From Bryoerythrophyllum caledonicum (Eukaryota > Streptophyta > Bryopsida > Pottiales > Pottiaceae), in NCBI GenBank assembly GCA_963971425.1, contig OZ020519.1:574028-638027 (forward strand): DNA of 64,000 bases. Reading direction: 5' to 3'. The translations under genes were made by a program, and so were the position numbers. The notes beneath the pieces are model-generated. The model saw nothing but the letters and a program-made list of their open reading frames with translations, was not told the origin of the DNA and ran no database searches. The stretch's first letter is position 1, and each line of letters begins with the position of its first letter. Below are positions 47,628 through 59,908 of this stretch, piece by piece.

Positions 47628-48400
47628 ATGGAAGAAAATAGCGACGGTGATGGAGACGTCCTCTTCTACGCCTCAGACTTTGAGGAGAAATCAGAGTATG
47701 TCGTAGGAATTGAAGACATGTTTCTTGACGGAGCGGAGAATGTTGGATTCGAAGTGCCACATTTCATTGAAGAAACTTTCTTCAACCTTTCTGACCTGGA
47801 TTCTGATTCGAAGCATGATCCAGATTTTCAGGTAGTCGAGGACGGAATAGGTGAAGAAGAGATCAATATCACCAAACTTCGAGGTGACCGTTTTTGTCCT
47901 TCATTTTCCAATGTCTCCATTGAATCATATCCAAGTAATGTGTCATTTATATTTGAGAGCATGAAGCTCATGACTCAATCTTCGAATCATTGGACTTCTC
48001 CCACGTTTGACGAAATTAGTCAAACCGATCCTAGATTTTGTCCACTACCTAAGAGTCACAGACTTCTAGTTGATCCATATGATACGTTTCATACAGTAGA
48101 AAGATGGAGAAAGCTTCAAGATAATGTCAATGTCATAGACGTTAATGGAGAGTTGTTTTTATCACAAAAGAATGATGCAAAAAGAAGGAATTTTTTTAGT
48201 ATAAAGCAATGGAACACCATTGTTCAAAACTCCCATCTTGATAAAAATGGTAAACATTTATCAATTCGTGGAACTTTAGATGTCGTTCGGTACGAATGGA
48301 GTACGGATAATAGATTTGGAGGGATTCCCTAGGTGTATGTGGATAAATGTCTTGCAACTTGTACATGTTGTCAAGTTGAGCAAGTGTGAGATGAAATTCA
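47628..48400 (+). pseudogene. Broken gene with integrase-like H2C2 zinc motif
   Basis: A 234-codon frame starts at 47628 (MEENSDGDGDVLFYASDFEE) with an acidic N-terminal half. Its end reads NSHLDKNGKHLSIRGTLDVV with H203 and H210, then GIP and a TAG at 48330-48332. The same frame continues past the stop with VYVDKCLATCTCCQVEQ and meets a second stop near 48388. His-x6-His-SIRGTL, then YV and Cys-x2-Cys-Gln is the pattern of the H2C2 zinc-binding domain of retroviral-type integrases and related Ginger/Gypsy proteins. No DDE catalytic core was seen downstream. It may be a decayed transposon gene or a decayed domesticated gene. The second LINE copy ends 176 bp before the ATG. Confidence 0.55.
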
Positions 48401-49129
48401 CAAAGTTCTAATGGATCTTGTGAATATCACATTAGACGCTATGTTTTTACTTTAAATGTCCTTATTTGAAGTAAGGACATTCAAATACTTGAAGTTCTTC
48501 AACAAATTATTTACATTATGCTTACTATGCTTAAACTAGAAATTGTGATTGAGATATAATTAGATGTATCAATGAAACCTTAGCAAGTTATATAAGGTAT
48601 GAAGATGCATATACAACATTTACATTTACATTTGAATGCATCAACTTCTTCTTAGTATCATTACAATTAATTTTGTGTCAATTGCTTAAAATAAAAAGCA
48701 AGAACACAAGACACATTCTATGGTTAAAAAGAAATTAGAGTCTATAATGACATTTACAATATTTGATTAAATTATTACATAAACAATTGTTGCAATCCTT
48801 GTTAATTAAATAGGCCATAGCCCATGGCCAAATATAAATGATTTTGTGTACATGATTGCCAAAAGTAAATAAAAAGATACACACACCTTGACAATCTTTG
48901 AAATCAATAATAGTTAATGACGACACTTTTAATCAAAGAAAGACAATAGATGACATTGGTGAAAAGGAATCAACATTATATATAAGGGGTGGACAAAAGC
49001 TTAGGAAAGGGCACAAGGAGGAATGAGGCTTATACATGGTCCACATCTTCATTATGCCACTAGCAATAATTCAACGAGATAAAGGAATTTTAAAAACACA
49101 AAATAGTAGGGGACGAGTTCTATTTGTGT
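48401..49129. other. AT-rich intergenic DNA, nothing recognised
   Basis: No protein-like frame or repeat was identified in this AT-rich stretch. Confidence 0.45.
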
Positions 49130-49830
49130 TGCCCAGCCCTGGTAGGTACGCGCGCGCACCTACCAAGGCCGCGCGCGTATGCCAAAAAAAAAAAAAAAAA
49201 ATTCTTTTTTGGCGTACGCGCCTAGCCCTAGTAGATACGCGCGCGTACCTATTGGAGCTGTGCGCGTACGCCAATTTTTTTTATTTTTTTATTTTTTTGC
49301 GTACGTGCCTAGCCCTTGTACGTACGCGCCCGATCTAGAAGGTCAAGCGCATGTTTACAAGAGCTGAGCTTGTCTCTAGAAGAAAGAAAATCGCACGCGC
49401 CCATTCCTTGAACGTACGCGCCTGATTTAAATGGTTAGGCGCATGCTTACAAGGGTTCGGCCCATACTTCAAGGGGTTGGGCACGTATCTAAAGAGGTAC
49501 CGCGGGTACCTAAGGAGGTAGGACGCATACTCCAAAAGTTTGGATGCGAACTTAAAAGGGTTGGACGCGTGCCTAAAAGGGTCGCGCGCGTACCTAGCAA
49601 GGCCGTGCACGTACGTCCTTAAAAAAAAACTTTTTTTTTTCCAGGTTGGCGCCCAGCCCTTGTATGTACGCGCCCGATCCAAGAGGTCGGGCGCATGCTT
49701 ACGAGGGCTGGGCGCGTACAAAGATTTTTTTATTATTTTTTAATTTTTTTTTTTTTTGGAGTACGCATGCGGCCCTCTTAGGTATACGCCCTGCCCTTGT
49801 TCGTACGCGCGCGGCCTTTTTGTCGATGTG
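49130..49830. repeat. CpG-rich 21-bp minisatellite array
   Basis: A block of diverged units of about 21 bp centred on (c)gcgtac/gtacgcgc, clearest at 49430-49620 where eight or nine successive units can be lined up. The unit length is a multiple of three, so one minus-strand frame (49721-49335) stays open and shows 7-residue repeats of the type RYARDPF, RHASNPF, KFASKLL. A/T runs (about 49184-49208, 49619-49642, 49725-49757) interrupt it. The CpG density is far above the AT-rich surroundings. Confidence 0.8.
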
Positions 49831-50539
49831 TCAGCCACGTATTTGCCTTCGTGGCAGTGGGTAAATTGATTTACCTCTAGTCATGGTCAAACCAGCGTTG
49901 ACCCTTATCAGACGGACAACAACCTTTATCGGACGGACACTACCGGACGGATGGACGGCCGAACAACCCTGAAGATCACAAAAATGCAAACATCTATCTA
50001 TGCACTCAAAGTTTTTGAAAAGTTATGACAAATGTTACTTAATAAGCCTTAATTCTTCAAGGATCAAGGCATTTTAGAGGAATCTCTACTCCATAGGGTA
50101 AATAAATTCAATCCTACACCTTTAGAGAATGGAAACCGTGGAATATTTTTCTCAACTTACATGAAATGGTGTGGTATAGATTTTGTGAATTTTGACTAAA
50201 CCGACTAAAAGATAGTTTCAGTTGAAATGAGAAAAATTGTCCTCCAAGACATTTAATCTTCTAGGGGTTATTTGAGACCCTCTAGTTAAATTAAAATAAA
50301 TTATATATATATATTTTATATATATGTTTTCCTTTCCTTCCTTACTCATTGCGCTAAAATCAACAAGTTTTGTGGTGTCAGATTGTCCAAATAATTTAGA
50401 ATTCATTGTTGTTTTATCATATATATATTATTTGTGAACCTAAAATTTGTCATATATTTTGTGGAGTTAATAATTTGTGAAGTGGTACACCCATACGGGA
50501 ATGACCTACTTCAATCGGATAGCCCTGGAGTTTATGGTG
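49831..50539. other. AT-rich intergenic DNA
   Basis: No gene seen. It contains cggacgga-type short repeats at 49909-49960 and an AT microsatellite at about 50298-50327. The stretch 49990-50060 and 50330-50400 faintly recalls the dispersed repeat family (aaagttt, ttacttaataag, cttccttactcattg). Confidence 0.4.
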
Positions 50540-50795
50540 AGAAAGGTGAGCGCGCCCATACGACTTCAAGGCTATTCATACAGGTAGCCCTGGAGCTGAA
50601 GGAGGAGGCATCGTGAAGAGCTGGGAGGGCTGCCGGGTTTCCCAAAGAGAGTCCAAGCGGATGAAGACCGGCCGTGGAGCTGACCCGACCCGAGCGGGTC
50701 CTGCTTGCTGCGGATAGGCTGCCAGGCCGAGCAGTCCCAGCACTATCCCCCAACAACTGGGAGATAGAACCGAGGAGCGGCCATGAGCTAAACAT
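50540..50795. other. GC-rich island, possibly organelle-derived
   Basis: An isolated GC-rich segment of about 250 bp within AT-rich DNA, with sharp edges. Its purine-rich, gene-like composition (gagctgggagggctgccggg, cccgacccgagcgggtcct) is unlike any other part of the window and recalls plant mitochondrial intergenic or group II intron sequence. Frames on both strands are short. The source could not be proven from sequence memory. Confidence 0.3.
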
Positions 50796-53297
50796 GGCAA
50801 TACAGCATGAAAATTCATAACTAATTCACATGTCCTTGAAAACTATGAAATCACTTGGATTTAAATTCTACTGGATATTAATGAAAAATAAAAATTTAAT
50901 GTAGAGAGGCCCTAAAGCCTTTGATAACAAATCATGAACGCTGCTTTAATTTCGGACCTGCCTTTCTGACGATAATTATGTGAGATGAGTGCAGACGACT
51001 TGTGGATTAGCATGTTCGCTTCAACGATGCCAAGTCCTTGTGTCATTCTACCTCGTGAGAATCTGAAGGATTATGCTGACTTAGCCATCAGCACCTTAGC
51101 AGGTTGCACTACTAGTCGCAACTTCGGACTGCCTTTGTTGTGACGATCATGTCATATCAATTAAGTAGATTTAAGGATTGATCAGTTAAGTCATCGGACG
51201 ATGCTTAATTCTATCATGTCAGCATGCTAGCTTCAATGTTGTGAGGTCCTCATGTAACATTTTGCGGCATGAATCATCTGAAGGAATTTGCCACGTATTC
51301 CGCGTATTCCACGCATAAAACGTATACTTATTGTTGGCTACTGTAGTGGTCAAATTGGAGAGCTAATTGGTAAGTTGCTTTGAGAGACTATGTGGAATAG
51401 TTTGCCACCAATTCCTCACAAACGGAATCGAATACAAACGCAGACCACTGCCTGTAGCTCTTCCGCATCCCTGCAACACTCTGGATCCTATAAACAATCC
51501 AACAATCCAGCTCTAATTTTGTGCTGCAGCTGCAAAAAAAACCAGGCGGCAGGGTGAAAGTCCACTAAGGTGGTATATTTATAGTGTCACAAATGATTTT
51601 GGAGAGAGTCACGAACCTTCTTTTGCTGCATAGAGCGAATGTGGGACCGATCTTGGAATTCTATTGATGGAATGTGATAATTGCCTTGATTTAAAGTCTA
51701 GGAACCCCAAATATGTTGAGTTCTGACTTATACTTTGGCCAATATAGGTATATCTTTCATTAATATATACATGTCACAAGTATATGACATTTGCCAAATA
51801 TACTTATTTTGAGAGTTCTAGGAAGTTAAATACTTCAAAAATTTTGGGACACATTGACACCATAATGTGTTCATATATTATAATTGAAAATTTTAGATCG
51901 AAAACTTATTTTCACTTTTATTGCTAAAAAATGAGATATTTCTTCAAGGCTCTTAAAATAGGAATCAATGTTGATTTTTTCTTTGATTTCTTATCCAACC
52001 TCATACATCATGCATAGATCCATCTTGAAATACGCTTTTTTCTGAAGAAAAACCTTTTTTTCCATTAAATTGGGCAAAATCAAGTTTTTGCCCAAAAGTG
52101 AATCCATGACGTGAAGGGACCGTGGTTGGTTGCATGTGCTAAAACCCAAGGTTCACGTGTTGCTGCAATGACGCGCTAGCGAACAAGAGAAGACATGCAC
52201 ATGAGGTGCGCTTTTTCTAGAAGTGTCACCTACGCTGGAGCTCATTCTTTTTAGAGTGGCGTGCAGGCTGGAGCTCTTTTTTATGGAAGTGGCGCGCAAG
52301 CTGGAGTTCCTTTTTCTAGAAGTGTTGTTCGCGACTGTGATGCGGAGCAGGCTATAGAGCACCGAGTCGATCAGCTCACCCGTGTCCCTCTCGTCTTTTT
52401 GCAATTTGTGAGTACTTTCCTAGAGCAGGCATAGTTGTGTGTGGTAGGGTCGTTGAGTGAAAGGAACGAATACCACTTGAACCTGGAATTTGTCCTTGTT
52501 GCCGCGACAATGTTGTGTGTAGAAGGATCCTTGAGAGAGTGGATGGGGCAACAATAGATGGGCGTCCGCATGGTTCCGGATGCATTTGGCGACAAGGCAG
52601 GGTGTCGTAGTCTAGTAGTTCGTAATTTTCAAAGTTAACCGAATTTAACCTTAAGCGAGCCCACCAAACCAGATTGTTTCTACAGATTTCTATCGTTGTC
52701 AAACTTTCAAAATTTAAGGACAACTCACACTTGATACCTTAGCACATCCTGAAGAATGGCTTCCCCGGTACCTCAGTGAGCGGTAAAAAATAACCACAAT
52801 TTAGTTAATACTCTGTTGAGCGTCAGAGTAGGTTTCCAGTAAGTTTTTACAACGCACAAAAGTCATTGCCCTTTGTTCTCCCACTCCAGAGGCGACAATA
52901 TCCACAATCTAACTCTACACCTTGAAAGAGTTTAAAGGTTGCAGCTAGTTTACCGGCCTTCACAATCTACCGAAAAATAGTTCCAATAAATCGGTCACGC
53001 AAAGCCGAGTTCCAACTACAACCACACCCAAGGAATCAAACAAAGAAGATACAAGAATCACAACAGTCTAATACCAAGCAAATCACATAACCAAGACAAT
53101 ATTCCAACGGGATCAAGGGACCTCATCTACTGTAAGGGTAAAAATCCCAGAATATTCCAAACTCAGGCTTAGGCAGGATCTCTCCCGGTGTACCAAGAGG
53201 GGGGATATCATCCCTCCTCTCCACCAGTCCAAACACTTCTAACTTAAGAGAGGCTATCACAAATAGCCGTGGGCTTCCCGGATCCCATCCACTAAAC
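50796..53297. other. Intergenic DNA, nothing recognised
   Basis: No gene can be supported. Frames on the minus strand at 52153-52723 contain serine-rich near-repeats (RKRNSSLRATSIKKSSSLHATL) that come from a short imperfect tandem repeat in the DNA at 52210-52320. Confidence 0.4.
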
Positions 53298-53400
53298 AAC
53301 TATTTTGCGAGCGTAGAGATGCGAGCGGAGAGCAGCGAGCCTTGGTTCGCGAGCCCAGAGCGCAAAAAATAGAGAGTTTAAGGATAAAAAGTAAAAGTTA
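53298..53400 (+). repeat. Inverted-repeat partner 1 (about 100 bp)
   Basis: Contains gcgagcg..gatgcgagcggag and gagccttggttcgcgagcc, then agagagttta..gataaaaa. The reverse complement of 61890-61998 matches it almost base for base in the central 60 bp. It could be a dispersed repeat present twice in opposite orientation or one terminal repeat of a larger element. Confidence 0.7.
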
Positions 53401-54527
53401 CGGAACTTTAAAGTTAAAATTAAAGGAAAAATAAAAGTGAACATTTATGGTAGGGTCCTATAGCCCTGAAAATTGGACTGGATCTAAGATTGAAGTGCTA
53501 TTAAGATGTACTTAATTGTCACTAGAAGTGAAATTAGAGTAGGGACTGACTGATGAAATGGGTACTACTACCCTATGACCGTGGATGAATTGTGTTTTGA
53601 TGAAAACAATTCTTTGCACACAAAGAGGAGAGCAAAGTTGGATTCCAAATACAATTTCAACTAGTTATTCATCAAAACTTATAAGTATTCAACAAGTAAG
53701 TGGAATTTAAAGAGGGAGATTGTGAATTTGAATTAAGTGGAAATTTTAATTGTGAATTCTGTCGATTAAAGGACTCCAACCATGTATGTGGAACTAATAT
53801 TGGTATTTAAATAATTTTCCTAAGAAGAACTCAAGAAGTAATATATCTTCAATGGATATAATGAGGGACCACATAGTGGGCTGCTATAGCGGATATCCAT
53901 ATGAACTAATGTAGAGTGATTTTAAAGGTTTCTTGGAGGGGAAGAGCGTGTTTAGTAGTGCGAGAGTAATGTTTATATTTTCCATAGTGGATATTCTATC
54001 TGTTGTAGAGTTTGAATGAAACTATTGTAGAGTTTGAAGAGGATGAGGAGAAGAGCTTGAAATCAACAACTCTGAAACATTGCAGTGATGCAATGTGATC
54101 AAAACGACGACATCAAGTTAGAAATGCAATGGCAACCCAAAGTCATCACTTCCTTCAATCAATGTCAATGTTGGCACTCTCTTTACTGAGGTGCTGATGC
54201 GCAATGCAACACCTTTGTGGGACCAATGAAGATGTCTCCACACTCTCTATAGAGGTATTTTGTTCATTGGCAACAACGACATGGATTTTAGGAACGAAGA
54301 CGAAAGAATGAGTAAATTAACATAAGTGCAAAGAGTGGGAAAATAAATTGAATTTGAAGGACAAAGTTGTTCAAAATTTGGTACACAACCCTGAACATGA
54401 GACAACACTTCCATTATCTTCTTGACACTCGTGGGCTCAATAAAGATTGAAATAGGATGTGACAAAATGAAGCGGGAAGTAGATCTATTTTCTATTTCAA
54501 TTTCAGTATAATAATGGAGAGGGGACT

Positions 54528-54890
54528 TTATCCATCCTTTGTTAACGGTAGTAGGCTAGAGTAATGGCTCCGAGCACCAACTCCAGCAATTAGGATAATG
54601 TAAGCTAGATCAAAGATATATGTGTCGACATCTAAATCCACTACCGCGAAGGCCTCATTGTGAGCGACATGCTTTGTTGTCATCTCAGCAGTAGCAACCT
54701 TAGCAAAGAGCTTCATGCTCGCTTTTACTTTGGCAACCACAACCTTCAATTTAATAATAGCTTCAGCCTCCGCGGCTGTTTTTGCCTCCACCCCTGCTTT
54801 CTCTTTCTTTGCCTTCTCAACTTGAGCCGCCTTCTTTTGCGTTCTACTTGTTTGTTTCATAGGCGCCGCAGCATTCAACGGAGGAACCAT
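54528..54890 (-). other. Unassigned Lys/Ala-rich open frame
   Basis: A 120-codon frame starting MVPPLNAAAPMKQTS with a long K/A/E-rich helix-like stretch (KAAQVEKAKKEKAGVEAKTA). A second minus-strand frame at 55828-55517 (103 codons, with KSLERENKLASF) has a similar coiled-coil character and lies upstream in the same orientation. Together they may be remnants of one gene or transposon protein with a coiled-coil region. No domain is recognised and there are no supported splice joins. Confidence 0.25.
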
Positions 54891-56159
54891 AATCTCAGTG
54901 CTAACTTAATCCGGCTAGATGCCATTTCTGAGTTCGATGTCAAGGATAGGGGCTTGGTCACTAGGGAGTCGAAGTATCACTTGCATTTATGCTAGTGCAG
55001 GTGGGCCCACTTTTTTGGGATGTTTTCAGTTAGAATGCACTTGTCGCCATCACGATCTAGATAACTTTCAAAATATGCACGCATCTTTAACGCCGCCTTC
55101 CTTGTATACAAGATGTAAAAAAATATCTGTATAAGACCTAGGTCATGGCCTATAAAAGTCCGACCTCCAACTCTGCAATGCGGTTCTTGTGCACACCCTT
55201 CACATCCAACTTGTCAAGAAACGCCAAGTCTTATAGCTAAATGCGCATCCGCTCCACGTAATCCTAAATTGATATAATGAGACACTCTCTAAAAGCGAGA
55301 ATGATGAAAGTCAATCGGCTCTCCAAGTTCATATAATGTAGAATCAAATTAGGCCATCACCTCAATTGAAAGGTGCAGAAGCATCTCTAGTGAGATCATA
55401 TGAACTAGTTTAGAATCAAAATTGTTGAAGGTATTGAAACGAACATGTGCTTACCAATTTGCCTTCATCAACTATCCAATAATAGAATGATTTGCAAATT
55501 TTTCCATAGGGAAATTTTAGTGAAACACGAAAGAAGCCAGCTTGTTCTCGCGCTCCAGCGACTTGACCTTTCTGGCAGCGTCCATTGCAGAGGTTGACGG
55601 GTACATCAAATTTTTTTGAGACATCTTTGGATAATCTTTCAGACTCTGGTTATATAGCCTGATTTGTTCAAGGGATTGTGGAGAATACTTAGGATCCTCA
55701 ATGGGCAGCAACTTCTTCAATATAGATGTCATCTCTTTTTTCACTTTCATCACAACTTTACTGACCACCTTGTGGATTTTCTCCGTTGTCCACTCAATTG
55801 ACTTATCAAAAAATTGCTCTTGAAACATCCGAGTTGCAATGGAACGACACTATCAAACTCTTTCTGAATTAAAAAAATACGATTGCAACAACAAATGAGG
55901 CAATGAAGGATAGGTAAGAGTGCACTAATGTTCTAACCAGGATAATAGCACGTCACGATGTGGAGGCAATCAATATCGGCAGACCCAATCAAAGACTTAA
56001 AACATATCTTACGGTCTCCGCTTGAGGGCAGCCGCTTAGCTGCGAGAATCTCCTAGACTGCAATTGACTTAAACTAACAACTGGTAATATCAGCTACCTA
56101 TAAAAGGAAGGTTGAATTTGAATGTCCGCTTTGAAGTCCGCTACTTCAGCAATCCATGG

Positions 56160-57950
56160 AGACAATCATACCTTTCTAAAAAGCCCTCTAATTTTTTTTA
56201 GAGAACTTCAAAGAAGTTGTCAACATCTACACATATGTAGAGGCCATTTCTAAGGTTTTAAAAAGGAACCTGTGAAGAAGTTGCCAACATTGGCACCTTT
56301 CTAGAGGGCCTCTTCAATTTTATTAATGAAACCTCCAAAAGTAGAACCGACATTGGCGCCCCTTAAAAAGAGCAGCCTTTTATGTACATTAGGGGAACCT
56401 CCAAAAGAGCAGCCGACATTGGCGCCTCTCAAGAGAACCCTTAAATGTATATTAATAAAACCTCCAAAAGGATTGCGGACATCTTCCCTCCCCAAGAAGA
56501 GTATATCAAGTGAACCTCCAACATGGCAGCCGACATCGGCGCCCTTCATGAGAATCCCTTCAATATATATTAAAGGAACCCTTAAAAGGGGTGTTGACAT
56601 CAGCGCTATTTTAAAGGGCCTCGTAAATGTATTATAAGGGAACCAAAAATAGGGTAATCGACACTGGCGCCCCTCTAGAAGACCTTTTAAAAGTATGTTA
56701 ATGGAACCTCCAAAAAGGCAGCCAACAAAGGCGCCCTTCTGAAGGACCCTTTGAATGTATACTAAGGGAACCTCTAAAAGAGCAGCCGACATCGGCTACC
56801 CCTAAAATGAGCAACCACGCTTAAGAAATTTTGAAGATATTTTTGAAATGGTATTACATTTTATCATTGGGCATAATACGGATGAGTTATCAATGGATGA
56901 AGTTCTGAATTTCATAACTTCATCCGCAAATAACTCATTTGTACAATGTCCAATGATAAAGTGTAATATCATTTTGAAAATATCTTCAAATTTTTTTAAG
57001 CGTGGTTGCACACTTTAGGGGTAGCCGATGTCAGCTGCCCTTTTCGAGGTTCCCTTTATATACATTGAAGGGGTCTTCTAGAAGGGTGTCGATGACCGCT
57101 ACCTTTTTAGAGGTTTCCATGATATGCATTAAAGGGATTGTTTATGAAGTCGTTGATGTTGGCTGACCTATTAGAGATTCCCTTAATATGCAATTAAAAG
57201 GTCTTCGTCATGGGCGCTAATGTCGACTGCTCTTTATGAGGTTTTTTAAATATATATTTAAGGGGATCTCTTGAGGGGCACCGATGTTGTCTGCCTTTTT
57301 GGGAGTTTGCTTGATACAAACAGGAGGGGTCCTCTAAAGAGGTGCCATTGATGGTAGCTCTTTTGAAGGTTTGCTTCAAACATTTGGAGGGGGGGCTTTT
57401 GAAAGGGTGTCAATGTTGGCATATCTTGTGGAGGTTTGAAGGGAACTATAGTATAATTTTATTGTCGGTATCATTTTTAGAAATATTTTTTAAACATAAA
57501 AAAAGCTCTCTTAAGGGGTATCAACGTTGGCACCTCTTTTGAAGGTTCCGTTTGTAAACGTTGAAGGGCCATCTAAAGAGGTACCGATGTCAAACTCCCT
57601 TTCTAAGGTTTCATTAATAAACATTATGAATCATGTAATGGGGTTTTGATATCAGCGCCCATTGTAGAGGTTCTGCTTTAAATATTGGACGGGTGCTTTG
57701 GAGCAGTATCGATGTCAGCATCTTTTATGTAGATTCCTTTTTAAACAGTTTAGGGCCCTCTTTAGGATTGCCCATGTCGCCATCCGCTTTGAAGGTTTCA
57801 TTTTTAAATATTGGAGGGATCTTCTAGAGGAATGTTGATGTGAGCACCATTTTGAAAGTTGGCTTTTTAAATATACGAAGGGCCCTCAAGAGAAGTACCA
57901 ATATTAAAGACTTCTTTATAAGATTTCTTCTACAATTAAAGAAGTCTATT
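56160..57950. repeat. Foldback-like hairpin of about 64-bp tandem subrepeats
   Basis: The left arm (about 56160-56904) is an array of units starting aacctccaaaag or similar, at about 56328, 56396, 56460, 56513, 56577, 56641, 56705 and 56769, mostly 64 bp apart. The right arm (about 56916-57950) carries the same units in reverse complement (gaggttccc.. at 57046, 57110, 57172, 57238, 57300, 57365). The arms meet at a near-palindromic centre at 56910 (gatgaagtt..aacttcatc). Long inverted repeats made of tandem subrepeats are the structure of foldback transposons. Neither a transposase nor a target duplication was found. Confidence 0.7.
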
Positions 57951-59908
57951 GTCAAATAAGGTCAAAATTGTGAGTTGGTCAACATGGATAATGCAATCTA
58001 CTCTATTAATGATTTTTCCTTTTTATTCTACAATGAGGCACTGCCAACATCGGCAACGCATTCTTTATTACATTTTTCTATATCCTCCATGATTTTTTGG
58101 GAGTTTTCATTTCCTTGGTATTTCCCCTATCCTGATTATAGGCCGCTGTCGTGAAGTGATTGTGTACACGATGTGAAAACATATATATTAATATAAAAAA
58201 ATAGGGGGTATTAAATGATCTAGGCCAATAGTGAAGATATCATCCAGTAGTATATAAAGACTTTGTTATATAAGGATTACCCAAAATATGTTAAAAATCA
58301 ATCACGATCGGTAATATGTTTATAAGCTTGAGGTATGTTATAATAGTTGGTAAAGTAGTTTGAAAGTTGATATGAAAGGGTTATTTCGTACGTTTTTGTT
58401 AAATTAGTTGAAGTCTTTGGATTATTTAGGACTTAAATGTTTGATGTTAAGCTTTTAGATAAAGTTTTGGGCTTAAAGTTTAGAGTTTAGTTCTAAATGT
58501 TCAAATAGAAAAGATAGAATTGAATATGCGAAAAATAGTGTAAAAAACATAGAATGATATGACAAAGGATAGAAGGAGGTGACAAGGGATAGAAGGATAA
58601 GAAGGAGGTGGCAAAGGATTGAAGGAGGTGGCAAGGGATGGAGGGGGATGGGTTTTGGATGAAAGTCTTCTTCCCATTCGCCGATTCTCATGACTAATGA
58701 GAATCAAGGGGGCTGTCCGCGGTCTTATCAAGCGTTTCAACAATCTTGAAGGGGGCATTTGATTGAGAAAGGCCATATTCAAGTAATTTGGATTTTGGAC
58801 TATACTTTGGGTACAAAAAACATAAGATTTGGAGTTGGGGTTAAGAAGTTATGAGCGTTTGAAGTTAGAGGGCAATTTGGGAACCTACTGCCACTCTTTT
58901 GAGCATCGTGGGAGTTTCAAGAAAGCTTTTGGAAATTGAGAAGAGCAGCTGCAAGGTGTTTTGAAGCTCTACCTTTTGCACAAAAGAATCGAAGGATTTG
59001 AAGCTTTTATAAAAGAGATATTTGGAGTCAAACAAGAGACATGTATTTTGTAGGGCTGTAAGTATATTCCTTTGTTGTTGGTCATGGATTTTACCATATT
59101 TTCGGCTTGGAGGTGAATTTTTTGCTAAGATTTTTTAGAAGAGTTCATTTGTATGTTGACAAGCAGCATCTTAAATTTCGTAGCGTTTGGAGTTTTGGTT
59201 TGAAAGTTATAGGTATTTTTGTACACGGATGTTGAAGAACAAGGGTTTGAAGAGGCTGTTAATGTTTTCGCGATATCTTAAGATCTAAGACCTACCAACG
59301 GTTGAGATTTTGTGTACTAGTCAAATATAATAGATTAGTCCTACTGGAGAAGTTTGGTGGCATTTAGACGGTTACATTGTGAGCTACAAGATCTTATGGC
59401 TCGGGTTTGTTCCCCTTTCTAAGACTTGTGAATTTACATAGTTTTCTTTGATAGTTGGACTTTCTTGTCCTAAAAGGACTTGTGTATTTGAGTGATTGTC
59501 ACTTAAAAGGGACAATCTCTCTCTATAAAAATATCTTTTTTCGAGTTATACTTTACAAGAACTTGGTTGAGTAAAAGGTACAGCCAGAAATCCAGAGTTT
59601 TCTTGAGACACAAACTCTCTGCCAGGACACCGCCGATATCAGCTACCTCTTCATAGTGTCGCTATAAATGTGCTTTCTTTTGCCACTTGAATGTACCTGG
59701 CATCGGCAACGTTCTTGCTTGCGGTGTCTGCTCCATCAATTGTCAGTATCAACGCTTTCGGAAATATATTCCTTAGCATTTATTAGATAGTATAATATTT
59801 CCATGGAAGCTTCTTGTGATGCCGACGTCAACTACCTATAAGACAATTTAACATAGACGACTCACAACAAATGACTACAATAGTCCGACAAAAAAAGAGA
59901 CGATTTGT
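57951..59908. other. Intergenic DNA, nothing recognised
   Basis: AT-rich sequence without a supported gene. A short run of aggaggtggcaaggga-type units at about 58570-58650 is a small local tandem repeat, which produces the proline- and leucine-rich minus-strand frames there. Confidence 0.4.

Noticed and set aside
52153..52723. Serine-rich minus-strand frames as a gene
   Set aside because: Short, overlapping in different frames and produced by a local imperfect DNA repeat; no family similarity.
56301..56792. A 163-codon repetitive protein (GANVGCSFGGS-type repeats) on the minus strand
   Set aside because: The repeats follow the 64-bp DNA unit of the hairpin array, and the unit is not a multiple of three, so this looks like chance openness.
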